From NCBI GenBank assembly GCA_039636865.1, contig CP144172.1:2294001-2358000 (forward strand): a stretch of DNA of 64,000 nucleotides, given 5' to 3'. Position 1 is the first letter of the stretch. Every line of letters starts with the position of its first letter. Shown here one piece after another: positions 7,330 through 17,552 of this stretch. The notes below the pieces were generated by a model. That model was not told where the DNA came from and made no database searches. It was given only the letters and a program-made list of their open reading frames with translations. A program made the translations under genes and the position numbers. The stretch is from Dermatophilaceae bacterium Sec6.4. Lineage in GTDB: Bacteria > Actinomycetota > Actinomycetes > Actinomycetales > Dermatophilaceae.

Positions 7330-7351
7330 ATGGTGTCACCAGTGATACCAT
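7330..7351. promoter_or_regulatory. Palindromic operator upstream of the Doc-module antitoxin
   Basis: ATGGTGTCAC (7330-7339) and GTGATACCAT (7342-7351) form an inverted repeat with one mismatch, ending 6 bp before the antitoxin ATG. Its outer parts (ATGGTG...ACCAT) match the perfect palindrome before vapB. Autoregulatory use is inferred. Confidence 0.55.
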
Positions 7352-7357
7352 GAGTGT

Positions 7358-7561
7358 ATGCCGATGACTCTGCGACTCTCTGATGCTGAAGCCGATGCGC
7401 TGCGCCGTCGTTCCGAACGTGAGTCTCGATCGATGCAGGACATCGCCCGGCAGGCGGTACGGGAGTACGTAGAGAACCACAGTCGCGCCGAACTGCTTAG
7501 TCAAGTACTGGACGAGGAACTGCCGCGGTATGCCGAGGCGCTGGAGCGGCTTGGTCAGTGA
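7358..7561 (+). CDS. Ribbon-helix-helix antitoxin of the Doc module
   Basis: This 67-aa protein starts at ATG 7358. MPMTLRLSDAEADALRRRSE is a ribbon-helix-helix start (strand MTLRLS), followed by SMQDIARQAVREYVENH as the second helix. It is not of the classic Phd (YefM) fold, but RHH partners of Doc toxins are common in actinobacteria. The Doc gene begins within its stop codon (GTGA), so the pair is coupled. The C-terminal tail is rich in Leu and Glu and would contact the toxin. Confidence 0.85.
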   Translation: MPMTLRLSDAEADALRRRSERESRSMQDIARQAVREYVENHSRAELLSQVLDEELPRYAEALERLGQ

Positions 7562-7935
7562 TCTATCTGACCTTGGCCGAACTCATGTACGTCGCCGAGC
7601 GGACTTTAGGCAGCGACGTTGGGGTTCGAGACCACGGGCTGCTGCAGTCAGCACTGGCTCGGCCGCAAGCCACGGTGTTCGGGAGCGATGCCTATCCCGA
7701 GCTTGAGGAAAAGGCTGCTGCGCTGCTTCACTCACTGGCTCGCAACCATGCCGTGGTCGATGGGAACAAGCGACTGGCGCTGGCTGCCACGATCGCTTTT
7801 CTAGGAATCAACGGGCGCAGGCTCACGTCGACCAATGACGAGGCGTATGAGTTGGTGATGAGCATCGCGGCCGGCGAGTTGGACGAGGTCGCTGGAATCG
7901 CTGCCCGGATCAGCGCCGGAAGTCAGCCACGTTGA
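7558..7935 (+). CDS. doc: Doc-type toxin (Fic-fold kinase)
   Basis: This 125-aa protein carries the Fic/Doc core motif as HAVVDGNKR at residues 64-72, followed by the LALAATIAFLGINGR helix that is conserved in Doc. Doc phosphorylates EF-Tu and stops translation; this is family knowledge. The motif keeps the His and the DGNxxR anion loop, so activity is plausible. The start GTG 7558 overlaps the antitoxin stop. The following 155 bp carry the fullest copy of the repeated island element. Confidence 0.9.
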   Translation: MIYLTLAELMYVAERTLGSDVGVRDHGLLQSALARPQATVFGSDAYPELEEKAAALLHSLARNHAVVDGNKRLALAATIAFLGINGRRLTSTNDEAYELVMSIAAGELDEVAGIAARISAGSQPR

Positions 7936-7977
7936 TCGACCGACCCAGATAACGATCGGTAATGGGAACGCCGTGGT

Positions 7978-8080
7978 TATGCCGTCCGTATAGGACACCG
8001 TGTGGGACGGCCCAGCTGATGTGAGCTCCAGGCCCGATCTGCGGACTGCTGTCGCCGGTGACCGATCGTCTACCGGCGCG
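7978..8080. repeat. TA-island intergenic element, fullest copy D
   Basis: A hairpin (GCCGTCC 7981-7987, GGACGGC 8005-8011) enclosing GTATAGGACACC is followed by TGCGGACTGCTGTCGCCGGT (8040-8059) and GATCGTCTAC (8064-8073). Copy A shares the first two blocks, copies B and C share the last. It lies between doc and a convergent MazF gene. A weak minus-strand ORF crosses it but has no recognised family. Confidence 0.5.
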
Positions 8081-8090
8081 TCGCTGTGGC

Positions 8091-8420
8091 TCAGTTGAAG
8101 CAGTCGACGGCAACGGCGAGGGCGGCGCAGACCTGCCTCATCCGAGCGTCGCTCAGTCGGCCTATTCGGTCGACGAGCACGGCCAGAGACACGCTCTCGA
8201 CCGAGTCCAGGTTGACCGCCGAACGACGCGGCACGGGGTCGTCTCCGGGATCAAGCACCACTTCACTGACAAGGCCCCGAATTGTCGTCGTGCACGGAGC
8301 AATCAATGCGCGGCGATGCCTCGGTATTACTGCATCGCGGGAGAGCACGACGACCGGTCGACGACCTATCTGCGGTATCTCGCACCACCACACATCACCT
8401 CGGCCCGCAAGAGCCGTCAA
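8091..8420 (-). CDS. MazF-type endoribonuclease toxin (third pair)
   Basis: The best start is TTG 8420, which overlaps the antitoxin stop (TTGA) and gives 109 aa; the frame also extends upstream to ATG 8462, inside the antitoxin gene. Family features are GRGDVWWCEIPQIGRRPVVV at the N-terminus, ALIAPCTTTIRG in the central sheet and AVNLDSVESVSLAVLVDRIG near the C-terminus. It is shorter and more diverged than the other two MazF proteins but has all core strands. It is convergent with doc. Confidence 0.85.
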   Translation of the reverse strand: MTALAGRGDVWWCEIPQIGRRPVVVLSRDAVIPRHRRALIAPCTTTIRGLVSEVVLDPGDDPVPRRSAVNLDSVESVSLAVLVDRIGRLSDARMRQVCAALAVAVDCFN

Positions 8421-8653
8421 GATGCGGCCGCAGCTTGACGGAACGAGGCGAGGTCGCCCCACTCATCCGGCTCGTCGAGCGGGTGATCGTCGTAGGCGAC
8501 GTAACTCGCGTCTACCTCGACGGCGCGGTGGCGAGCGAGTAGAGCAGCCAGAGCCTCGTCTACGAGGACCGCGTCGGTGACGCCGGATCGAACACGTCTC
8601 GCATCGTCAAGAAGCGTCGCATCCACTGTCGTACTCAATCGTGCGCGATTCAT
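8417..8653 (-). CDS. Antitoxin of the third MazEF-type pair
   Basis: This 78-aa protein starts at ATG 8653 (MNRARLSTTVDATLLDDARR). The beginning reads as an RHH strand and helix, and the tail (EVDASYVAYDDHPLDEPDEW) is acidic, as expected for a MazF-binding segment. The 7-mer ATGCCAT occurs twice, 11 bp apart, across the start codon (plus-strand reading). It is coupled to the toxin by a four-base overlap. It is the most outward TA module on the right side of the island. Confidence 0.8.
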   Translation of the reverse strand: MNRARLSTTVDATLLDDARRVRSGVTDAVLVDEALAALLARHRAVEVDASYVAYDDHPLDEPDEWGDLASFRQAAAAS

Positions 8654-8669
8654 GCCATGAGTATGCCAT
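8652..8669. promoter_or_regulatory. 11-bp-period direct repeat at the third antitoxin start
   Basis: ATGCCAT at 8652-8658 and 8663-8669 are identical and one helical turn apart; the first contains part of the antitoxin start codon (8653-8651, minus strand). This matches the phasing seen at the other two MazEF modules. Operator function is inferred. Confidence 0.5.
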
Positions 8670-8849
8670 CTTGGTTTTCCGGGCGCCGACCCGTTCCCGG
8701 ACAGCGATCTCGTTCCGGTCGAGCACCGCTCCGGCTGATCGGAGGACAGTTTCATCGCCCCTGGAATCGACCGGTGACTCGATACACCTCGTACAGGGCC
8801 AGCACCATCCGCGACGGTGGACGGTTGTCGATGCTGCGTGAAAACTGAC

Positions 8850-9230
8850 CCTCTGCCGCCGCTCAGCGACTGGCGTGGCTCGCAATGCAGCGGACTCACC
8901 CAGCGGTTCAAGGAACGGACGCACAGCGTTGTACCGGCCGGCCAGCGCGGCCCACAACGCCGAGAGGTCAATCGGCTCGTTCGCTACCTCGGCTGCCGTC
9001 AACAGCAGCACCCGACCGGCCCGGGCGATCATTCCAGTGGCCTTTTCAAGCCGTGGCGGACCAGCTGACCGTTGCTCGGCCGAGGTACCCCGGGTCGGGC
9101 TGAAAAGGCGGGTGGCCACGAGTAACGCGAACAGGCCGAACGTGTCATCGACCGCGGTTGCCTCGAGATGCCGGAACCGCCATCAGCCTCGCGGTCCACT
9201 TCGACTCGCCCAGCCGCGCCAGGGCGGGTT
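8850..9230 (-). pseudogene. Tn3-family transposase relic
   Basis: Minus-strand reading gives fragments in the order of Tn3-type TnpA: ALARLGESKWTARLMAV, then (after a frameshift near 9180) RHLEATAVDDTFGLFALL, ATRLFSPTRG, PRLEKATGMIARAGRVLL, and ALWAALAGRYNAVRPFLEPL with LGESAALR. The middle seems to have an in-frame deletion, and both ends are lost. The catalytic DDE region is absent. It is recognised from memory of the family and is clearly not functional. Of the 704 bp between the third antitoxin and the EamA gene, 8670-8849 and 9231-9357 show nothing recognisable. Confidence 0.6.
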
Positions 9231-9357
9231 GCCGTCCTCCCAAGCCCGGTCCGGGACAGCAGCTGATCGAGCGCCGAACTCCACCGGCCCGACTCACGAC
9301 GGTAGACCCGCAACCAGCACCACATTCGCGAGCTACGGACCTTCGCCACCATCGCGC

Positions 9358-10239
9358 CTACCGTTGACGACTGTTGGGTGGTTTCTCGACGCTGGCTCCG
9401 AGCACAATCACGCTCGCGCAGACGACGAGCGCCATACCGACCACCTCCAACCGGTTCAGCCGCTGGCCGAGCACGAGGAGTCCCGCAATGGCGCCGGCCG
9501 CCGGCTCGAGGCTGAGCAGGATGCCGAAGATCCGCGCGGACAGTCGTCGTAGTGCGAGCAATTCCAGGGAGTAGGGCAGCACCGTGGACAGGATCGCGAT
9601 GCCAAGGCCCTTGACCAGCGCATTCCCTGTGAGCAGGGCACCGCCCGCGCGCCAGATGCCGAGGGGGAGCACGACAACGGCACCCATCGCCAGCGCGATG
9701 GCCAGGCCGTCGAGAGAAGCGAAGCGGGCGCCCGTGGCGCGCGACGCGACGATGTAGGCAGCCCAGCAACCGCCCGCCGCCAGGGCGAGGAGGATTCCCT
9801 GCAGCGGGAGTCGGGACCACGACGTGGTGAGCGCGCCGGAGACGAGCAGGACACCGATGACTGCGAACAGCACCGCGACGCGATCACGCGCCTGGCGCGA
9901 CAGGACTGCCGCCAGCGTCAGCGGGCCGATGAATTCACAGGTCACCGCAACGCCCAGCGGTAGGTGCGCCAACGAGCCGTACAGGCACAGGTTCATCGTC
10001 GCCAAGATCACGGCGAAACCGGTGACCACCATCCAGTCCGCACGGCTGCGCCCGCGGATCGACGGTCGGCCGAGCGCGCACAACACCACAGCGGCGAAGC
10101 CCAGCCGCAAGGCGACCGAGCCGGTAGCGCCGATGGCCGGTATCAACGTCGATGCGAGCGCCCCGCCGAATTGCACGGCAACGATCGAGGCAAGGACCAG
10201 AGCGATCGGCGACGGCGTCGGCCGGTCGCCCGGCTTCAC
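9358..10239 (-). CDS. EamA/DMT-family transporter (RhtA-like)
   Basis: The 293-aa product has about ten hydrophobic segments and two EamA repeats, typical of drug/metabolite transporters that export amino acids or similar compounds. The start is GTG 10239, giving MKPGDRPTPSP; it overlaps the preceding gene's stop (GTGA), while the longer open frame runs into that gene. The C-terminal EamA repeat contains LSARIFGILLSLEPAAGAIAGL, the conserved repeat-end motif. It is the last gene of a three-gene minus-strand operon. The substrate is unknown. Confidence 0.85.
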   Translation of the reverse strand: MKPGDRPTPSPIALVLASIVAVQFGGALASTLIPAIGATGSVALRLGFAAVVLCALGRPSIRGRSRADWMVVTGFAVILATMNLCLYGSLAHLPLGVAVTCEFIGPLTLAAVLSRQARDRVAVLFAVIGVLLVSGALTTSWSRLPLQGILLALAAGGCWAAYIVASRATGARFASLDGLAIALAMGAVVVLPLGIWRAGGALLTGNALVKGLGIAILSTVLPYSLELLALRRLSARIFGILLSLEPAAGAIAGLLVLGQRLNRLEVVGMALVVCASVIVLGASVEKPPNSRQR

Positions 10240-11039
10240 CTGAGCACGCGGACCCTGCCGACGGTGCGCTTCTGCTGCTGCAACTGCGCGGGCACAGGCT
10301 CTTCGAGCACGCGGCCACCCTCCAGCACATGCACGATGTGCAGGGAGTCCATGGAATCGGTCACGACGCCGACGTGCTGTGGAGCGCAGCCGGGGCGGGC
10401 GAAGAACACCAGGTCGCCGGGCCGCTCCTGACCCTGCGGGCATGCGTCCGTCGCCTGTTGCTGATCCGCACAGTCACGTGGATAGCGGATCCCGAGTTCG
10501 CGCAGGCTCAGATGAACCAGTCCTGCGCCGTCCAGGCCGGTCTCGGACAGACCACCGACGAGGTACGGCTCCCCGATATGACCACGGATCTGCTGGATGA
10601 AAGTCGATCGGGCGACCAGCGGCGGAGCGGACATCGGCTCGTCCGCATCGACCGGCAGGTCAGAGAGGTCCAGATGAGCGATGCGCAGGTAGCCCGGGTA
10701 TCCCCAGGGATTCTTGTGCGACGGCTGCTGGGAGCACGTGACGAAGACCCAGTCACCAGCACGTTCGTGGGTGCGCACCAGCTCACCGGCCAGCACCTGA
10801 CTGGACATCCTCCCCTCCAGGCCGATGCGGCCTCCCATCGGGTCGATGGCGGCGTCCATGGCGCGCAACCAACCGTCGTGATCAGGGTCATCGACGAGCA
10901 TCGCGGCATCGATGGGCCGCGGTGAGCTGGGTGTCAGCCACAACCCGCACACCGGCACCCGCACTCTCGCGACCTGACCGGGGCCCGTCACCGGACGCAA
11001 AGTGTCGCCCAGACCGCTCACCACCCGCGCGCGCGCCAT
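10236..11039 (-). CDS. NlpC/P60-like cell-wall hydrolase lacking the catalytic cysteine
   Basis: This 267-aa protein has an N-terminal SH3-like region (about residues 20-140) and a C-terminal NlpC/P60 domain (about 145-267). The domain begins IGEPYLVGGLSETG and continues LDGAGLVHLSLRELG. At the place where the family has D-C-S-G-L, this protein has D-G-A-G-L, so the nucleophilic Cys is replaced by Gly. The catalytic His is retained in APQHVGVVTD. There is no obvious signal peptide. It is therefore probably not an active peptidase and may act as a binding protein. It starts inside the 3' end of the MBL gene and is coupled to the transporter. Confidence 0.8.
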   Translation of the reverse strand: MARARVVSGLGDTLRPVTGPGQVARVRVPVCGLWLTPSSPRPIDAAMLVDDPDHDGWLRAMDAAIDPMGGRIGLEGRMSSQVLAGELVRTHERAGDWVFVTCSQQPSHKNPWGYPGYLRIAHLDLSDLPVDADEPMSAPPLVARSTFIQQIRGHIGEPYLVGGLSETGLDGAGLVHLSLRELGIRYPRDCADQQQATDACPQGQERPGDLVFFARPGCAPQHVGVVTDSMDSLHIVHVLEGGRVLEEPVPAQLQQQKRTVGRVRVLR

Positions 11040-11683
11040 TCGGGCAGGCCGGCACGCTCGGCGCCGACGGTGGTGTCGTCACCGTGCCCGGGGTAGACCC
11101 ACGCCGCGTCGTTCTGTCGGCCGAAGATCCGCTCCTGCACATCGTCGATAAGTTGCGGAAACGACTGGTAGTCGAAGTGATCCGTTGCCCCGACTCCACC
11201 GGGGAACAGCGTGTCTCCGGTGAAGACGTGCGGATGGCCGGCCGGATCGTCGTAGGTCAGCACGACGGAGCCCGGCGTATGTCCGCGGACCAGTGCCACC
11301 GACAACGTGAGGCCGTCCACTTCGACGGCGTCCCCGTCGCGCAGCCGCACGTCGACGGGCACGGGGAGGGCATCTGCGTCGGGGTCGCCCGCATACGTGG
11401 GTGCACCGAGTTCGCGCACGGCCTCGACGAGTGCGCCCGTGTGGTCGCCGTGGCGATGCGTCGTCACGATTGCCTGCACCCTGGTGTTGCTCTCGCCGAT
11501 CATCGCGGCGATCGCCGGCCAGTCCGCAGCGGCATCGATCAGGACCGCGGCACCAGTCGAGACGCAGCTGACCAGGTAGACGTTGTTGTGCATCGGCCCT
11601 ACGGCCAGCTTGCGGATCACGACATCGGAAAGATCCCGCTGCTGGGCGGGGGAGCCGGGGCTGACGGCGCCGTCATAACTCAT
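11018..11683 (-). CDS. MBL-fold metallohydrolase (glyoxalase II-like)
   Basis: The 221-aa protein starts at ATG 11683, preceded by a good ribosome binding site (GAAGGAGAG); the longer frame upstream is not needed. The metal-binding motif THRHGDHTGA and later HTPGS, FTGDTLFPGG and YPGHGDDTT follow the order of hydroxyacylglutathione-hydrolase-like enzymes. The likely activity is thioester or lactone hydrolysis using a dinuclear metal centre. It is the first gene of the operon with the NlpC/P60-like and EamA genes and is divergent from uvrA. Confidence 0.85.
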   Translation of the reverse strand: MSYDGAVSPGSPAQQRDLSDVVIRKLAVGPMHNNVYLVSCVSTGAAVLIDAAADWPAIAAMIGESNTRVQAIVTTHRHGDHTGALVEAVRELGAPTYAGDPDADALPVPVDVRLRDGDAVEVDGLTLSVALVRGHTPGSVVLTYDDPAGHPHVFTGDTLFPGGVGATDHFDYQSFPQLIDDVQERIFGRQNDAAWVYPGHGDDTTVGAERAGLPEWRARGW

Positions 11684-11744
11684 CGCGCTCTCCTTCGGTG
11701 GGGGTTGCTCCGCAGCGTAACCACTGCAGATCGGCATCGACCGG

Positions 11745-11775
11745 GTCGGACCTGTCATCGTTGTCGGACCCGACA
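11745..11775. promoter_or_regulatory. Repeated GTCGGACC motif with small palindrome before uvrA
   Basis: GTCGGACC occurs at 11745-11752 and 11763-11770, and the second copy forms TGTCGG-AC-CCGACA (11762-11775). It lies between the divergent MBL and uvrA genes. It does not resemble the actinobacterial LexA box. Function is unknown. Confidence 0.25.
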
Positions 11776-11789
11776 CCTAGCATTGAGCT

Positions 11790-14885
<3,096 letters not shown>

Positions 14886-14945
14886 AGGTGCCACCTCACC
14901 GGGGCTGCTCACGGTCGTCACAGCACCGCGGGTGATGATGGTTGC

Positions 14946-15455
14946 ATGGACAAGACTTTGCACGAACAGCATGGCGAGACACCGGTCATACCAGCGGTGC
15001 TGGGTCGACGCAGGATGCTCGGCGGAGCGGCCGTCGCCGGGGTGGGTCTCGTCGGGTTGACTGCCTGCGGCTCCGGTTCGTCGTCCCCGGGCACGGGTGG
15101 AGGCGGTTCCGACTCTGCAGCGGGCGAGGTGACGTCTTCGTCCGGCGGTAGCGCTGCGGGCGGACAGACTGCTGTCACAGTCCCGGTCGACGAGGTACCG
15201 GTCGGTGGCGGCAAGATCCTGGCCAAGCAGGCGGTCGTGGTCACCCAGCCGAGCGCCGGGGTGTTCAAGGCATTTTCCGCCGTCTGCACACATCAGGGGT
15301 GCATCGTCGCTCAGATCAAGGACAAGATGATCGGCTGCCCCTGTCACGGGAGTGAGTTCTCGATCACCGACGGTTCGGTGCTGAACGGTCCGGCCACGAC
15401 CCCTCTACCGGCGAAGACAGTGACCAAGAAGGGACTCGACCTCACCGTCACCTGA
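14946..15455 (+). CDS. Secreted Rieske [2Fe-2S] lipoprotein
   Basis: This 169-aa protein begins with a twin-arginine type signal (GRRRMLGGAAVAGVGLVGLTACG) containing a lipobox (LTAC, Cys about residue 41). A Gly/Ser-rich linker of about 30 residues leads to a Rieske domain with the two cluster motifs CTHQGC and CPCHGS. It would be exported folded, with its cluster, and anchored outside. Its redox partner is not apparent. Such small Rieske lipoproteins are common between uvrA and uvrC in Micrococcales; the context gives no direct role. Confidence 0.9.
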   Translation: MDKTLHEQHGETPVIPAVLGRRRMLGGAAVAGVGLVGLTACGSGSSSPGTGGGGSDSAAGEVTSSSGGSAAGGQTAVTVPVDEVPVGGGKILAKQAVVVTQPSAGVFKAFSAVCTHQGCIVAQIKDKMIGCPCHGSEFSITDGSVLNGPATTPLPAKTVTKKGLDLTVT

Positions 15456-15487
15456 TCGCTGTCGGTAGCGGTTCGTAGGCTGGGGGG

Positions 15488-17518
15488 GTGGCTGACCCAT
15501 CGACGTACCGTCCGAAGCCGGGAGAGATTCCCCTCGACCCCGGCGTCTACCGGTTCCGCGACAAGGACGGCCGGGTCATCTACGTCGGCAAGGCCAAGTC
15601 GCTGCGTAGCAGGTTGTCCTCCTATTTCCAGGACATCGGCGCCCTGCACCAACGCACCCGCACCATGGTTACCACCGGTGCAAGTGTCGAGTGGACCGTC
15701 GTACGTAACGAGGTCGAGGCGTTGCAGCTGGAGTACTCCTGGATCAAGGAGTACGACCCGCGGTTCAACGTCAAATACCGCGACGACAAGTCTTATCCGT
15801 ATCTCGCGGTCACCATGGGTGATGCGTTTCCGCGAGCCCAGGTCATGCGCGGGGCCAAACGAAAGGGCACGCGTTACTTCGGTCCGTACGCGCACGCGTG
15901 GGCGATCCGGGAAACGCTCGACCAGCTGTTGCGGGTCTTTCCTGTCCGAACCTGCAGCAGCGGTGTCTTCAAACGGGCCGGTCAGGTCGGCCGGCCGTGC
16001 CTGCTCGGTTACATCGACAAATGCTCGGCGCCCTGTGTCGGAAAAGTGACCGAGGACGAACACCGCGCTATTGCAGCAGACTTCTGTGACTTCATGGCCG
16101 GTAACACCGCGCGCTTCCAGAAGCGGCTGCGTGAGCAGATGCAGTTGGCGAGCTCCGAATTGGATTTCGAGACTGCGGCGCGCCGCCGAGATGATCTGGG
16201 CGCACTGGAGAAGGCGCTGGAGAAGTCCGCCATCGTCTTCGGCGATGCGACCGACGCAGACGTGTTCGGAGTCAGCGACGACGAACTGGAAGCTGCCGTG
16301 CAGGTGTTCCACGTGCGCGGTGGCCGGATCCGCGGGCAACGGGGCTGGGTGGTGGACAAGCAGTCCGAGGGCGACCTCGGACTGACCGAAGTCATCGAGC
16401 GGCTCCTGGGCCAGGTGTACGGCGGGGAGTCCGCGGACGGTGTGCCACGCGAGGTCCTGGTGCCGGTGCTACCCCCGGACCCGGAGCCGATGACGCAGTG
16501 GCTGCAGAAACTACGCGGTGCGAATGTGGACCTGCGGGTGCCTCAGCGCGGTGACAAGAAGACCCTGATGGAAACGGTGCAACGCAACGCGAGCCAGTCG
16601 CTGGCACGTCACAAGGTGGCCCGAGCCGGTGATCTGACGGCCCGTAGCCAGGCGTTGCAGGATCTGCAGGAAGCCCTGGAACTGGACCAGGCACCGTTGC
16701 GGATCGAATGTTTCGACATCAGTCACATCCAGGGCACCAACGTGGTGGCATCGATGGTGGTCTTCGAGGACGGACTGTCCCGCAAGCCGGAGTACCGCCG
16801 CTTCATCGTGCGTGGTGTTGCCGATGAGAACGACCCGGACGCTCCGCTGCGGATGGATGACACGGCGGCCATGGACGAGGTGCTCACCCGCCGATTCCGG
16901 CGGTACCTGAGTGACCGCGACGACGCGTCTGACGTCGAGGTCGACGTACAGGACCGCGCCGGTCACGACGCGGATTCATCCGCTCGGGCATCCGGACCTG
17001 TCGATGAGACGACCGGCAAGCCCCGTCGCTTCGCGTACCCCCCGCAGCTGGTGGTCGTCGACGGTGGAAAACCGCAGGTCAATGCCGCTGTACGGGCTCT
17101 GGACAGGCTCGGGATCACCGACGTGGCAGTCGTCGGGCTGGCGAAGCGGCTGGAGGAGGTCTGGGTCGCTGACGACGAGTTCCCGGTGATCCTGCCGCGT
17201 ACGAGCGAGGGGCTCTACCTCCTGCAGCGGGTACGCGACGAGGCCCACCGGTTTGCCATCACGTTCCACCGGCAGCGTCGTTCCAAGGCAATGACCACCT
17301 CGGCCCTGGACGACATCCCAGGGCTGGGGCAGGTCCGGCGTAAGGCACTGCTGAAGGAGTTCGGTTCGGTCAAGAAGATCCGGGCCGCTCCTGTGCAGGA
17401 GCTGGCTGCTGTCAAGGGCATCGGTGCGGCTCTCGCGCAGACCGTTCATTCGCGTCTGCGAGATGATGGGGACGTCACACCGGCCGTCAATCTGTCGACC
17501 GGTGAAGTCCTGAGTTGA
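15488..17518 (+). CDS. uvrC: UvrABC excinuclease subunit C
   Basis: UvrC makes the dual incision in nucleotide excision repair. The 676-aa protein has the GIY-YIG nuclease domain at the N-terminus ([20 protein letters not shown], about residues 20-40), a UVR motif for UvrB binding (about 205-240), an RNase H-like nuclease ([11 protein letters not shown] near 405, [13 protein letters not shown] near 520) and C-terminal HhH motifs ([17 protein letters not shown]). A variable acidic insert of roughly 25 residues precedes PRRFAYPPQ, as in many actinobacterial UvrC proteins. The start is GTG 15488. Confidence 0.97.
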   Translation: MADPSTYRPKPGEIPLDPGVYRFRDKDGRVIYVGKAKSLRSRLSSYFQDIGALHQRTRTMVTTGASVEWTVVRNEVEALQLEYSWIKEYDPRFNVKYRDDKSYPYLAVTMGDAFPRAQVMRGAKRKGTRYFGPYAHAWAIRETLDQLLRVFPVRTCSSGVFKRAGQVGRPCLLGYIDKCSAPCVGKVTEDEHRAIAADFCDFMAGNTARFQKRLREQMQLASSELDFETAARRRDDLGALEKALEKSAIVFGDATDADVFGVSDDELEAAVQVFHVRGGRIRGQRGWVVDKQSEGDLGLTEVIERLLGQVYGGESADGVPREVLVPVLPPDPEPMTQWLQKLRGANVDLRVPQRGDKKTLMETVQRNASQSLARHKVARAGDLTARSQALQDLQEALELDQAPLRIECFDISHIQGTNVVASMVVFEDGLSRKPEYRRFIVRGVADENDPDAPLRMDDTAAMDEVLTRRFRRYLSDRDDASDVEVDVQDRAGHDADSSARASGPVDETTGKPRRFAYPPQLVVVDGGKPQVNAAVRALDRLGITDVAVVGLAKRLEEVWVADDEFPVILPRTSEGLYLLQRVRDEAHRFAITFHRQRRSKAMTTSALDDIPGLGQVRRKALLKEFGSVKKIRAAPVQELAAVKGIGAALAQTVHSRLRDDGDVTPAVNLSTGEVLS

Positions 17519-17552
17519 TGCCGGACCCGTTGCAGCAGGAGAAGGAGCCTCG

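Noticed and set aside
5001..8080. Integron attC sites as an explanation of the repeated element
   Set aside because: No tyrosine integrase is in the window and the element lacks the RYYYAAC/GTTRRRY core pair.
7910..8113. Minus-strand 67-aa ORF over element copy D
   Set aside because: It covers the repeated element and has no recognised family; copy A has no matching intact frame. Kept only as a remark that the element might descend from a small gene.
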